Assembly: GCA_033557675.1 (NCBI GenBank)
Contig: JAWQRM010000202.1
Coordinates: 1 to 26,655, forward strand
Length of the DNA: 26,655 nucleotides
Reading direction: 5' to 3'
Source of the DNA: Coptodactyla brooksi
Lineage: Eukaryota; Arthropoda; Insecta; Coleoptera; Scarabaeidae
Positions 10,447 to 20,029 of this stretch are shown here, one piece after another; the first letter of the stretch is position 1, and each line of letters starts with the position of its first letter. The translations under genes and the position numbers were made by a program. The notes beneath the pieces were generated by a model. It searched no databases and was not told the origin of the DNA. It saw nothing but the letters and a program-made list of their open reading frames with translations.

Positions 10447-10708
10447 ATAAAAAATGTATTATCTTAATTTTTTTATGGTAAAAGAAAAAAAATAACACTA
10501 GTTTTGTGTTGCTGTTAGATTCAAGTATTCTCGTGTGTTAATCATAAAATTTAAATAAATGAATCTTTTCTAAAATATCTACTAAAGTATCCCTTCAAAC
10601 ACAGGAAACATAATATCTAAATTTGGCGTTAAAGGCCAGCAGTGAGATCAAATTATTTATTAATTATATCACAATTTTTACAAGAACACTGCAAAACTAC
10701 ATTCAAAC
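10262..10708 (-). repeat. Long inverted repeat, right arm
   Basis: This arm mirrors 7884-8293. It begins inside a mariner 5' leader, passes its terminal repeat (ending about 10445) and continues about 260 bp into non-mariner flank, including TCTAAATTTGGCGTTAAAGG (from about 10615). Because the similarity crosses the transposon boundary into flank, the arms arose by inverted duplication of flank plus mariner end, not by two independent insertions. About 2 kb separates the arms. Confidence 0.8.
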
Positions 10709-11202
10709 TTTTTATTAGCATAAATAGCCATGTTTACCATTTAATATAATTGATTTCCTTATTTGTGATTTTTATTTTATTTTATGTTTTGATAACTTTA
10801 TTTACCTTTCTCGAACAAACTCAGTATTTAAAATACCCATTATTTACTAATTAAACATCTCAGAGCAATTATTTAAATATTATGTAACCTATTTTCATAA
10901 ATAGCAATTTTAGTTATATCTATATCGTACTAGTAAACTTACTAGTACGTTTTAATAAAAATAAATAGAAACTCCTTTAAGTTATGAAAGAAAACCGTAT
11001 GGTTTATGATACATTGACATTTTAAAGTTTTTTGACAGATGTAAAATATGATAAATAATTTCATTACATCACTTTCTATTTAGCGATAACTGCCAGTGTG
11101 AGAATCCTGAGAAGAACCTTTTTCATATGTGGCATTATTGTTGAAAAGATTTAGATAAAAGTTCCCCATGATTGTGTCCATGATTGCAGCTGTCGATCGA
11201 TA
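10709..11202. other. AT-rich DNA with a near-palindrome
   Basis: CGTACTAGTAA (10926-10936), two bases, and its exact complement (10939-10949) form an 11-bp palindromic stem. GAAAACCGTATGGTTTATGA (about 10989) echoes GGAAACCGTACGGTTTCAT at about 9196, so part of this stretch belongs to the 7.5-9.4 kb repeat family. No coding region was recognised. Confidence 0.45.
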
Positions 11203-11620
11203 TATTTTATACACTGTACGGCATTTTTTGGCGCACTGTACGATAAAAAAAGCACCTGTCGTAACTTCAAAACACACAGTTCTTATTTATAAAAGATGCT
11301 GAAAGTGTGGCTATTTTGAACAGAAAACATCGAACCCATAATCATACACCTTGTCCGAAAAGTAACAGATCACACTAATAACTCTTCAGTATTGAATTTT
11401 TATACACTGTACGATTTTTTTTGTGCGCTGTACGATACTTTTTTGGTGTACTGTACGATAAAAAAGGCATCTGTCGTAACTTTAAAACACAGTTTTTATT
11501 TATTGAAGATGCTGAAAGTGTGGCTATTTTGAACAGAAAACATCGAACCCGCAATCATACACCTTCTCCGAAAAGTAACAGATCATACTAATAACTCTTC
11601 AGTATCGATTGAATTTGAAG
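11203..11620. repeat. Tandem duplication, two units of about 200 bp
   Basis: Unit 1 (about 11203-11397) and unit 2 (about 11398-11620) are close direct copies. Each starts with TTATACACTGTACG, contains further CTGTACGATA motifs, then CTGTCGTAACTT, GATGCTGAAAGTGTGGCTAT, CATCGAACCC and AGTAACAGATCA, and ends with CTCTTCAGTAT. Unit 2 has one extra CTGTACGAT-containing insertion near its start, so the short motif itself has expanded. No coding frame spans it. Confidence 0.8.
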
Positions 11621-11649
11621 GAAAATGATCTGAATAAAAGTTGTAGGGA

Positions 11650-12120
11650 TTTAAGTGTGCTTAAATCTTATGATGACCTTCATTTTGACCTGCATCTTCA
11701 AGGTATTTTGGAAACGACCTTGTGTTTTTCAAACGGAAACCCCCATTCTGGACCTCGTATTCTGAAACGACGCAACATTTTACATTCGGATAAAAAAATT
11801 CTTTTCTCAAAGAATTTTTTTCTTAAAGAATTCTTTTACAAAAAGAAATTTATTTCAGAAAATTTTTTTCTAAAAAAAGTTAAAATTGTTTTTTTTTAAG
11901 TTTTTTTTTTCATTCGGCGTTTAAATATTTTTCATTCGGCGAAAAATGTCTGCGAAATGTCGGAGAAAAAAGAATTTTTTTGAAGAAAATTCTATGAACA
12001 TTTTTTTTTAATCCAAACGTAAAATTTTACGTTGTTTTCGAATATGAGGTCAATAATGGGGGTTTCCATTTGAAAAGCACAAGGTCATGTTCAAATGACC
12101 TTGAAAATGAACACACTAAA
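11650..12120. mobile_element. Foldback-type element with arms over 100 bp
   Basis: 11694-11798 and 12005-12108 are inverted copies. Both hold TTTTTCAAACGGAAACCCCC or its close variant, ACCTTGTG, a GACCTCGTATTC/GACCTCATATTC block and a GACGCAACATTTTAC/AACGTAAAATTTTAC block. Outer ends may extend to TTAAGTGTG (about 11651) and CACACTAAA (12112-12120). The 200-bp centre is A/T runs with AAGAATTTTTTT and two CATTCGGCG copies, with no coding capacity. It is a non-autonomous foldback or MITE-like element whose family I cannot name. Confidence 0.75.
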
Positions 12121-12284
12121 TGTTGTACCAGCTGTACAGGAACCACAGTATTTGTTTGCACTAGGCTATTATCTGAAGAATCATAGTCTGCTTCGGATTT
12201 CTTATAGTCGATATCATCGCTGATACCGATAGCATGATTTTCAACCTCAAAAGTTTCTTTATCAGATAGAAATCGCCACGCCAT
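12121..12284 (-). pseudogene. Possible piggyBac-like transposase N-terminus, truncated
   Basis: From an ATG at 12282-12284 the minus frame reads MAWRFLSDKETFEVENHAIG, followed by a Ser/Asp-rich acidic stretch (residues about 21-40). PiggyBac-type transposases often start with (R/W)xLSDxE and an acidic region, so this may be such an N-terminus. Sensible composition stops near 12120, exactly where the foldback element begins, consistent with that element having cut the frame. No catalytic domain is present beyond it. The evidence is only the short N-terminal pattern; an unrelated acidic protein fragment is possible. Confidence 0.35.
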
Positions 12285-12323
12285 TATTTATGATGATGCT
12301 TATTCAACACTGTACACTGTATA

Positions 12324-13720
12324 TACTATGAGGACAAAATCTGGTATTGTAGGATATTAAGCCGCGCCCGCAATACGTGTCCAAGCGGGATGCAGAGTGC
12401 TGATGTAGTGCCTTTGTTGAGCGGTTAGCGGTAGTCACGTTTGGCACGTCAATGGTAGTGTATTGTACAGCTAGTGCTTTTTTACTTACGTAAAACGGAG
12501 ATCTAAGAAATATCTCTCCTTTTAAATGTTAGCTGCATACAATTTTGATAAATAACAGTTGATTTCACAAAAGGAACATATATCTATTCTTATAAAAGGA
12601 AAATTAAAAAATATTCTAAAATAAAATAAATTCTTAAAATCCCACTTGAACATAAAATTACAATAGCGGATATAATAGGCCGCCCTGAGATGCCAAACCT
12701 AGTCTATCATAGAAATTTCTTCTAACATTAGAAAGCATTTCAGGTGTGAAAAGGTTAGCTGTTTCTACTATTTTAGCTCTCAGGGCATCCAGATTTTCTG
12801 CTCACTCGTGGCCGTACACGGCCTGTTTCAAGAAGCTCCACAAAAAAGGTAGTCAAATATGGGGACAAATCTGGAGATCTCGCTGGCTATTTAATATTCC
12901 CTTTCCCACTCATAATGCGATTAGGAAATGAATTGGTTAAAAATTCTTTAACTATAGCCGCATTAGCAGGGAGTATTTGCGTACCTAACAATTCTACGTA
13001 TTTCTGGGAGATTAAGATCCAATCAATAAAAAAAAGGCCTATTAAAGAGTCAGCAACAGTTCCAGTCCAAACGTTTAATTTTTGCGGATATTGAGTAACG
13101 AACAGGAAAACTTTTTATGCAAATGTTCCCGAGACCAATATCGAATAACAGCAGGACTGTATTTTCCAGGCAATGAAAAAGTAGATTCATCGGTGAAAAC
13201 AATATTTCGAATAAAGTTTTCATCTTCGTATGCCTTTTCCATTACTCGCTTCCAAAATTCCATCCTTCGGATATTATTCTCGGAAAAATCTATTGACTTC
13301 TCCAGCCGAGCGCTCTCTTAAGTAGCATTTTATACACAGCTTTAGAAAATGAGTTTTCTTAAACTTCTGAATAAGTTTGATAATAGTTTGTCTAGCGGGA
13401 GCAGGCCTTCCTGCAAAAGATTGTACGAATAAATCGTGGCAATCGCTTGCAGACCTGCCACCGTAATACCACTTGGTAAGTTGTAATTTTTCTTCAGCGG
13501 TGCACACACCCATTTCTTTTAATTATATTCACTAGGAATAGATGTAGCTAAATAACTGCATAATGCCCGTAATCCCCGTAATGCCACTGCATCGGCATTT
13601 TGATGGAGTGGGGATACTGCGTAACGCGTATTCGCTATAGCCCCCACTCTGCGTTCCGCTTGGACACGTCTTGTGGGCGCAGCTTAAGGTCCTATGGTGC
13701 CAGATTTTATCCTCACAGTG
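12324..13720 (-). mobile_element. IS630/Tc1/mariner-superfamily element, nearly end-to-end, decayed
   Basis: About 85-90-bp terminal inverted repeats are visible: left about 12324-12405 (TGAGGACAAAATCTGG, then CGTGTCCAAGCGG) and right about 13640-13720 (complement of TGAGGATAAAATCTGG and CGTGTCCAAGCGG). The minus strand encodes, in order, an N-terminal HTH (13513-13274; EEKLQLTKWYYGGRSASD, GRPAPARQTIIKLIQKF), as in the DUF4817 HTH, then a catalytic start (13263-13075; IRNIVFTDESTFSLPGK, first catalytic Asp in TDE). Next is RSPDLSP (near 12865) round the second Asp position, and LRAKIVETANLFTPEMLSNV, ending at about 12670. Frameshifts, stops and the missing middle show it is dead. The length (about 1.4 kb) is near that of an intact element, so losses are mostly small. 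Confidence 0.8.
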
Positions 13721-14959
13721 TATATAATCTCACCGGATTAACTTGTTTCGTATACATCTAGTATTCGTTTTCCGAACTCGGTTTGTTTTGGGAAGACGTT
13801 TCGAATCGCTTTGGTTGCGGATTAACCACTTCGCTTCTTCGAGTTAAGGGCGTGTCATCGTTTTGGTATTTTGGTTTTTGGGATCCATTGGGGATCGTGA
13901 CGATGTCCCTTCGACCTTGTGTGGGATAAATCTGTTGGAATCGCCGATTACGTTGGAGGGGTTGTGATCTGAAGGTGATGTGGAGAGGAAATTGTGCTTC
14001 TTCCGAGGGAAATCCACGGTTATTTTTCTCCTAAGTGAAGTATTTTTGCCTTTTTCTTTACGTCTTTTTTGTAGTACCCTTATCATCGTTGCTGTAATAT
14101 ATGAAATGTTAATTACCCAGATTGGTAACATCAGTATACTCACTCGTTAATTACGAGAATATTAGAGGTGGTACAGTTTTGTTGATGTACAGTTTTGTTT
14201 GACGTTACCTTTACGGTTCTATTTGCGAACGTATCCAATTGCGTTCGAGGTAGAGCTGACATCTGTTAGCGTAACGGTAAAATTGACAGCTACGAGTGAG
14301 TTTAAAGAAAGATTTCTATTATTAATATTGTTAACTTTTGTTTATGATTATTGTATACATTCAGTTCTCTTTGCTTTGTTGATATAATATATTATCTCGA
14401 TACAGGTGGATTACACTTACAGGGGCTCCTGGTGCGAGAACGTGGCGCTCACTTTCCATCCCTTAGTTACCTTAGGACTTACCCCTTTTCCACAGTGCGG
14501 GGCCGGAGCCCAGGATCTCCCAGTGTAATCCAGAGTTTGACGTCTTCCAAGGGAGGACGTTTTGTGGTTGTGTTAGTGTTTCTGGTGGGGGTTCGGATAT
14601 TTCAGCACCTCCGCGGCAGTACGCATCACATACTATGTGCAGTAAGACTTCCCTCTCTGATATTATGTTGCCTTATTTATTTTTTTTACTGATGCAAGTC
14701 TTCTTTTGCGGTGGAAACCTTCTTATTGGTTTCATACTCTTACATTCTTCTACAGTTTGTTACTAGCGAAATGTGCATCGAACAGCTAGTTTTCGATTTT
14801 TCGAGGAGGGTTAAGTCATTTTTGGTATTTTGTGAGCTGATAATTATGTCCCGTTATTTTGTAGAGAGTTGTATTGTTTATCGAAAAAGAACAAAATATT
14901 GTTCAGTTATAAAATAAGCACTTAATTGTGAGTAGCGAATTGTGACAATAATTTATTGT
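13721..14959. other. Non-coding or unrecognised; GC-richer parts at about 13750-14060 and 14400-14660
   Basis: An open minus frame of 99 codons (13844-14143) starts hydrophobic (LPIWVINISYITATMI) and turns basic (KRRKEKGK); I see no family, and no splice sites define it. At 14400-14660 a plus frame of 113 codons is also unrecognised. There GGATTACACT (14409-14418) and AGTGTAATCC (about 14521-14530) are inverted about 100 bp apart, suggesting a small element. TTACGGTT and CGTAACGGTAA motifs near 14210-14280 are loosely mirrored. Confidence 0.35.
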
Positions 14960-15430
14960 CATAGGTTCTTTTATTACATCACGCAAATGTTCGGCCTTTC
15001 CTAGTTTTTTCACGTTCAGGAATAGGATAAAATCGTAAGCAGTCACGTTCTACGAATACGAAGGCTGAGACATCACAACGGTGTAGCCGGACGATTTCTT
15101 CGGATTACTTTGCGCAAACTGCGTGGAACTGCCAGATAGTACTCTTTATTGACCGTATGACCTGCTGGCAAAAATTAAATTACAAGAAAGCGGTGAACAA
15201 AGCCTTCACATTCAATCAAATTTGACTAGCAACTGTTTTTGGTCTTAGTTCTTGGGGAGGCTTCAATTGGGACGGTTCTAGAACCAGCTATAACCCCTTT
15301 ACGTGGTTCTGAATCGTCTTTGACTTCATATAGCAACTTACCGAGCAATGCTCATTCAGTACAGGTTTTGGTAACAACTCCACAATTTCGGAATTAATCT
15401 TTGTTCCACACATCTCATGCCCAAAGCATC
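14960..15430 (-). mobile_element. mariner remnant, second lineage (copy M7)
   Basis: Minus-strand frames show FLPAGHTVNKEYYLAVPRSL followed by RKVIRRNRP (15177-15080), matching the xFxPxGxTVNxEYYLxVLRRLRExIRRxRP block of one group of mariner transposases. Farther down, in another frame, AYDFILFLNVKKLGKAEHL matches the region of the third catalytic Asp (PCDFFLFPKLK). Upstream, PSQLKPPQEL resembles the SQWKxPxSPRPKK block. The HDN segment with the second Asp is missing between the first two blocks. Frame changes and stops mark a dead copy. It lies directly before the M4 remnant of a different mariner lineage. Confidence 0.7.
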
Positions 15431-15446
15431 CGAAAAATATTATTGG

Positions 15447-16195
15447 GAAGATAAATATTTTATGTAATCACATATCCACCATTTTGGTCCAACACATTTT
15501 GTCATCTTTCTGGCAGTAACATGATTCCACACTTCTGATACTGATACCAAACCCCAAATTGATCCAAATCCATTTTTGCCGACCTCATTTGACGTAAAGG
15601 TTTTACCATACAAGAAATTTTGTGAAGACCGAAACCGAAACAAGTAATGTGCCAGATAGTGAGAATGTGGTAGGTGTAGTAGTACATCCAAGCTTTTGGA
15701 GAGTTACAAAACTAGATTTTCTATTGATCTATTCTATTGATCAATTCTGGCCCGTTCTGTTTACGTGAATCATGACATTTGTCCAGTTGACAAATTGCAG
15801 TACACTTCAGAAATGAAATTATAAAGATTTTGCAAAATTACAAAAAAATTTTTGATTTCTTTTTCATTTTTGCAAAAACTTTGCAAATCAGTTTTGGCAC
15901 TAGCATTCTGTCAATACATTTTCTCCATATAGGTCGCATAATTTTTTCTCGCTTGAACGTCATTTTTGTCTTTTTTGTAATAAAAAGGCAAGATGTAGCG
16001 AAAATGCCGTTTTTGATTTTCCATGTTTCATAAGGCACAAGAAGAAAACAATTGCACAGAACCAAAATATTTTCACACATAAATTATGCAATGTCAGCTG
16101 TCAAAATATATAATGCATGTACAGTTAAGAATGAAGTTGGCTGGGTAAAATACAATTAACTCCTCTGCTGCGAAAAAAAACGAAATTATTTTTCG
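15447..16195 (-). mobile_element. Deleted mariner derivative (copy M4)
   Basis: Same family as 6.1 kb: AATATTTTATGTAAT at its 3' side (15455), the coding remnant with CATCATTTTGG-like variants, and GATCAATTCTGGCCCGTTCT (from about 15736). The 5' leader is present up to the CGAAATTATTTTTCG terminal repeat near 16193. The 3' terminal repeat is missing, cut at about 15447 beside M7. GGCAAGATGTAGCGAAAATG and TTTTTCTCGCTTGAACGTCA (15945-15964) belong to the N-terminal part, so this copy keeps more of the 5' region than M1. Frames are broken and the HDNARPH segment is absent. Confidence 0.7.
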
Positions 16196-16206
16196 TTATA
16201 ATTCGT

Positions 16207-16480
16207 TATTTTTCACTTGTTCTCTTCAACATCTTCACAGTGCTCTTGGTAACGTTTGTACCAGTTGTAAATGCTTGTTTTGTTCATAGTAGACTCGCCA
16301 AGAGCAACATTTAACATTCTCAGTATCGTGCTGCACTTTATTGCATTCTTAAAGTCTTTTTTCAAACACATGTAATCTTTTCGACAGCCAACAATAAAGT
16401 AAGCACTTAATATGGCTACCAATGACAACATACGTTAGAAGTAAACGTACCAATGCAACAACAAAAAATTGTGACAGTTG
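16207..16480 (-). mobile_element. mariner N-terminal HTH fragment, third lineage (copy M6)
   Basis: From the minus ATG at 16431 or from a nearby alternative, the frame reads CLKKDFKNAIKCSTILRMLN, then ALGESTMNKTSIYNWYKRYQ and EHCEDVEENK. This matches the Mos1-type HTH domain (xYGExxMSRTRVFEWHKRFxEGREDVEDD), which binds the terminal repeats. It ends where the REDVEDD block normally joins the linker. GTACCAATGCAACAACAAAA upstream (about 16449) recurs at about 25297, so it is part of the 5' end of this lineage. The catalytic half is absent, lost at the junction with M4. Confidence 0.7.
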
Positions 16481-16795
16481 GTCTAATATAGTCCACAAAA
16501 TAAAATAAAATCTGTGTTTTTCTTATCAATCCTTATTTATAAATATAATTTATGTCACAACAATCTACCACAATCAACTTTTGCTACGCCAAACCATTTG
16601 TAGATGCCGCCCCGAATTATTATTTTAACCTTTTACTTTTGCTTTCAAAATATAGATTGTAAGTTTTTAAGGTGCGAAATATTTCCGTATAAGAAATTTC
16701 TATCTCGAGGTTTTTCGATTGCCTTGGCACACAAAATAGACGCAAACATAGTTGCTAAAATTCAAAATTTCATTTGTTCATTTATTTAGAAGCAA
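16481..16795. other. AT-rich DNA, nothing recognised
   Basis: No domain, paired ends or repeats of note were seen here. Confidence 0.35.
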
Positions 16796-17240
16796 ACGAA
16801 AGGCGAATACACATGTACGCATTCAACATGAACAATATTAGTAGCCAATTAATCGATTTTTTAATTAAACGCGCAGACTCGAAGACGTAAATTGGCCCGT
16901 GCGTCCTCCCCTTTGCTTAAAAAATAATAAAAATTGCACGAATAATTCAGGGGCCATCGAGTTTAACGGCGGGCGGGAAGTTTAATTGAAATTAAATTAA
17001 AAGAACGCTGCCGCACCGTTCGAAATATATGTTCGCACGTGTGCGACTGTATTCAATTAATTTTAAAACGTGCGCCCGCAGGACAATTAACAACAAACGG
17101 GCGAGACCAGAAGTGAAGAGTGAGGAAATTCTGGACGGTGCTACGTCCGGACCTCGCAGATTAAAACACCAGGTGTGCGGGATTTACACGCATAATAAAC
17201 AGCACAGCATCATTGATTTTGATATCACCAAATAAATTGT
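16796..17240. promoter_or_regulatory. Candidate conserved regulatory block with clustered homeodomain-type sites
   Basis: The stretch mixes GC-rich words (GGCGGGCGGGAAG, GTGCGCCCGCAGG) with many TAAT/ATTA cores: CCAATTAATCGAT, TTTTTAATTAAACG, TTTAATTGAAATTAAATTAA, TTCAATTAATTTT and GACAATTAACAAC. It differs from the degraded transposons around it in that it has no internal repeats or paired ends. Such mixtures are common in deeply conserved insect developmental enhancers, and the exon at 5 kb suggests a long-intron host gene. The 68-codon frame at 17029-17235 is unrecognised. This is inference from composition only. Confidence 0.35.
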
Positions 17241-17358
17241 AATTATATAGAATCGAAATAGAAACGTAATAATCAAAGCTCGAACGCAAAAGTATCATAC
17301 CCACCGAATCATACGAAAGTTTTTACATAAATCCTTGCATCTCATTCTAGACGTCATA

Positions 17359-17671
17359 ATTTAAACGATTGTCACCATTACACCAAAACCGAAAAGTTTA
17401 TGTTTGCTTAACGCACGTTTCGCCAACCGAGTTGGCATCTTCAGAAGCGTAGCGAGGAGTGATTGAAAAAATCGCTTAAAGCTTACTTTCTAATTAATTA
17501 CTTTCTAACGCGGTCGGTAGAGACCATTAAGAGCATCCTTATTGTTTTCCGGGCGTGATTCTTTTGCTTGCTTCTGTTATCTTTGTTCGGAAGTGGGCCT
17601 TGTCCCTTGTAAAATTTATATTATGTCCGAACGGGGAGTGCCAGATGTTCCTTCTATTTTAATTTTTATGA
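17359..17671 (-). mobile_element. PLE-type terminal repeat, inverted copy A
   Basis: This stretch is the reverse complement, with about 10-20 percent change, of 19080-19372. Reading minus it runs GGAACATCTGGCACTCCCCG, GACAAGGCCCACTTCCGAAC, GAAAACAATAAGGATGCTCT, then the hammerhead-like sequence (17448-17406), then CGGTTTTGGTGTAATGGTGA. About 60 bases near the middle (17475-17525) differ from copy B, marking an indel or replacement. The 3' part also matches copy C at 22.1 kb. It is likely the pseudo-LTR of a Penelope-like retroelement. Confidence 0.7.
17406..17448 (-). ncRNA. Hammerhead ribozyme-like motif, copy A
   Basis: Read on the minus strand: GCTT (stem I), CTGAAGA (core C3-A9), one extra T, GCCAAC-TCG-GTTGGC (perfect 6-bp stem II), GAA, then ACG-TG-CGT (minimal stem III), T at the cleavage position 17, and AAGC, which pairs with the opening GCTT. 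This is a type I hammerhead layout with a very short stem III, as reported for PLE ribozymes. The extra base after A9 is unusual, though an extra base there is known in a natural viroid hammerhead. A GUU site would be expected to cut more slowly than GUC. Confidence 0.65.
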
Positions 17672-17689
17672 TATTGTTTTTAACACTGT

Positions 17690-18141
17690 ACGTTGGCAGA
17701 TAAAGTACCAAATTCTAGTTGGAGAAAGACCGAAATTGTAAATTGGTTACAGCAGCGTAACATCAACAACGACATATTCAAAAAAGAATTATTGGTACTT
17801 GTGACAAATAACAAGCCTGCAAAATCTTATGTTGTAGACCAACTTGCAGCTAAATATGGTTACAAAGTCGTATGGCTGCCTCCCTACCATTGTATTTTTA
17901 ATCCAATAGATAATATCTGGGGTTTGCAAAAAACTACTACAATAACCATATGGAGCGAGATGGTTATGGAACAGCGAAGTGCCTAGCTATGTGGAGAGAA
18001 GCCTTGAACTATGTTACAAGAAGGTAGAAGAACGAAGTAGTCTTTGAACAAGAAGAGCCCCGAGGATTACAACTAGGAGATATCAGCAGCGACGAAGAAA
18101 ATTCGAAAATAAAAAGCACCTGTGGTATAGATTATGACTAA
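17690..18141 (+). mobile_element. Tc1-like DDE endonuclease fragment, C-terminal
   Basis: From 17693 the frame reads PNSSWRKTEIVNWLQQRNI, a Lys-rich linker, then KSYVVDQLAAKYGYKVVWLP and PYHCIFNPIDNIWGLQK. This is the C-terminal part of DDE_3-type endonucleases (usual PPYHCELNPIExIWaqxK), where the acidic residue of NPIxxIW is the third catalytic residue; here it is Asp (NPID). After about 17935 the frame shifts. A later frame reads EEPRGLQLGDISSDEENSK and ends TCGIDYD at a stop at 18139-18141, fitting the acidic tail of the family. The first two catalytic residues are missing. It sits between the two inverted PLE arms, so it either inserted there or was carried in. Confidence 0.75.
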
Positions 18142-19079
18142 TTTTCTGCACTTTTACAGCATTTTTATTTGTATGCATTATTTTTCTGCCTCTTTACGGC
18201 AGAATATTATTCTATGTATTTATTTATTTTACAGTTGTTATTTATTTTCAAACGCATTTTACATATATAGTGTACATACTTATTTTTTATTTTCTTTATT
18301 ACGTACATATTTTTTGAGAATATGATTTAGTTTTGAATATCTTTATTTATTGTTAAGAATATATTTTTTATATATTCTTATATAAAAAATATATAATTAA
18401 AAATAAGCATATATTTTTGCTGAATATAGTTTTTGTTATTTAAACTCATTTTTCTTTGTCAGAATTATTTTGTCTAAATCATCTATTACAATCAATTAAC
18501 ACAGAATTGTATTTTATTTATTCTTAGGCTTTAAACTCGAAGTTGCTATTTAAACATTTTGGAAAGCCGTAGATAAATGTCTACTTGCAGGACGAAATGT
18601 TTCCTTATTAAAAAATTTCGGTCTATAGTAAACTTTACTTTACAACCAAATTGGCCAGCTGCCAATTTAAGCTTTAACCGTAAACAACCAAAATCAGCTG
18701 GCTGACGCACGTAGGAACAAACAGAAATAGTGGCAACTGTGCCTCTGGGAGCGGGGCTACGAGTAACAGACTGATGACGTAGCTGCCGCCCTTACTGGCT
18801 TTTATTATACGGCCGATCATGCTTTTAATAGCAATCACAAGACCGACGTAAAATTACTTAGAAATGTACCCAAGAATAGAGCGAGAGTCCTCTTTAGAGC
18901 TTACTAGATTAGATAGAGCCTAATCCATATTATCCGGTTTTCATTCGATTAACTGAGGCACGTATAGTGGCATGAAATAGCGTAGAAAACGCGGGATAAT
19001 TTGTAAATGCATCCAACCACAGTATATTAGAAACATTTAAATAAGTTCAGAAATAACTAAATGCATAAAACAGTATTAT
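18142..19079. other. AT-rich DNA, then a less AT-rich part at about 18640-18960
   Basis: A perfect 16-bp AT hairpin with a 4-base loop lies at 18359-18394, perhaps a transposon end near the DDE fragment's tail. The less AT-rich 18640-18960 part has CCAGCTGCCAATTTAAGC and CAGCTGGCTGACG words but no frame or paired ends. All of this lies between the inverted PLE copies A and B. No gene was recognised. Confidence 0.4.
18359..18394. repeat. Perfect AT hairpin, 16-bp stem
   Basis: ATATATTTTTTATATA (18359-18374), loop TTCT, then its exact complement (18379-18394). Low complexity makes chance or slippage possible. Confidence 0.5.
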
Positions 19080-19427
19080 AAAAATTAAAACCGAAACGAA
19101 CATCTGACACTTCCCGTTCGGGCATAATACAACTTTTACAAGGGACAAGGCCTACTTCCGAACAAAGATAACCGAAGCAGGCAAAAAAGTCACGCCCGGA
19201 AAACAATAGAGATGCTCTTAATGAATAACAACCGCGGTGCATATTAGATCCGTTAGCGACATTTTCAATCACTTTTCGCAACGCTTCTGAAGGTGCCGAC
19301 TTGGTCGGCGAAACGTGCGTCAAGCAAAAACAAAAATTTCGGTTTTGGTCTAATGGTGATAATCGTTTAAACCATGTTACTAAACCAAAGGTTCCAATAT
19401 CCTCAACCCCATTCTAGATGTGACATA
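19080..19427 (+). mobile_element. PLE-type terminal repeat, inverted copy B
   Basis: This is the mirror of copy A. Plus strand: GAACATCTGACACTTCCCGT, GGACAAGGCCTACTTCCGAA, CGCCCGGAAAACAATAGAGA, the hammerhead-like block (19283-19325), then TTTCGGTTTTGGTCTAATGG and CCAAAGGTTCC, which also occurs after copy C. CATTCTAGATGTGACATA (19410-19427) repeats, in direct orientation, CATTCTAGACGTCATA at 17343-17358, a possible target-site duplication of the whole A-to-B unit. Confidence 0.7.
19283..19325 (+). ncRNA. Hammerhead ribozyme-like motif, copy B (core damaged)
   Basis: GCTT, CTGAAGG, T, GCCGAC-TTG-GTCGGC, GAA, ACG-TG-CGT, C, AAGC. Stem II is perfect and shows a compensatory change against copy A (A-U replaced by G-C at the fourth pair), evidence that the fold was under selection. 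Core position 9 is G instead of the invariant A, so this copy is probably inactive. The cleavage triplet is GUC. Confidence 0.65.
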
Positions 19428-20029
19428 TTTCATATCGTCATTCAGACAGACATGACCTTGCCCTTTACGAAGGAAATAGTTTCTCTCCTTACCACCGTAT
19501 AAGTTAGGAATACATTTCTTGTTAATGACAAGATGGTCTTATTTTAGATTATAAATGGTTACAGTTTAAAGCGAAGTTATATTAGTAAAGCACAATTTTA
19601 TAGATATTATGTAACCACAATTACCTCTATTAGCCCTTTTTCCCGCATTATTTTTAACATTATGTCAAGATTACACATATTGGTCCGTGATCAATACTAA
19701 TTCATAAATCAAAGTCCCTCCTTGTACGGCGAACTCACGACATTCTATCATATTTCAAAAACATCAAGCCATTATTCTAATTACTACGGAATGAATATAG
19801 ATGATTTTAATAATATAACGGCACCACGGGGGGCACCATCGGCTTGCACGGTCGTCGTGCCCCCTCTCGCGTTTCCACTCCCCCCCAGACCCCTAGTCTG
19901 GAGTCGTGTTTTGTTCCGTTGTGTAACTGAAATCGCGACTTCGTAAATATTATAAAGGTCGGTTTGCATCAAGTGGATATCCATCTTGGCCGGGTCTTAA
20001 ATTCACATTAGTAATTTGTTTTTTGTTTT
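19428..20029. other. Intergenic or intronic, GC-rich patch at about 19820-19930
   Basis: The patch holds GGGGGCAC (19829-19836) and its complement GTGCCCCC (19857-19864), a strong 8-bp stem, then a C-rich run. Frames on both strands are open through it only because of composition. No domain was seen. Confidence 0.35.

Noticed and set aside
13844..14143. Open frame of 99 codons (-) with a hydrophobic start
   Set aside because: Looks membrane-like then basic, but no family was recognised and no splice or promoter signals support it. Left unannotated as a gene.
14351..14692. Open frame of 113 codons (+)
   Set aside because: Longest plus-strand frame in its area, yet low-information composition and no domain; it spans an inverted repeat that suggests a mobile sequence.
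18770..18800. CTGATGA at about 18772 as a fourth hammerhead core
   Set aside because: No GAAA box at the needed distance and no pairing stems.
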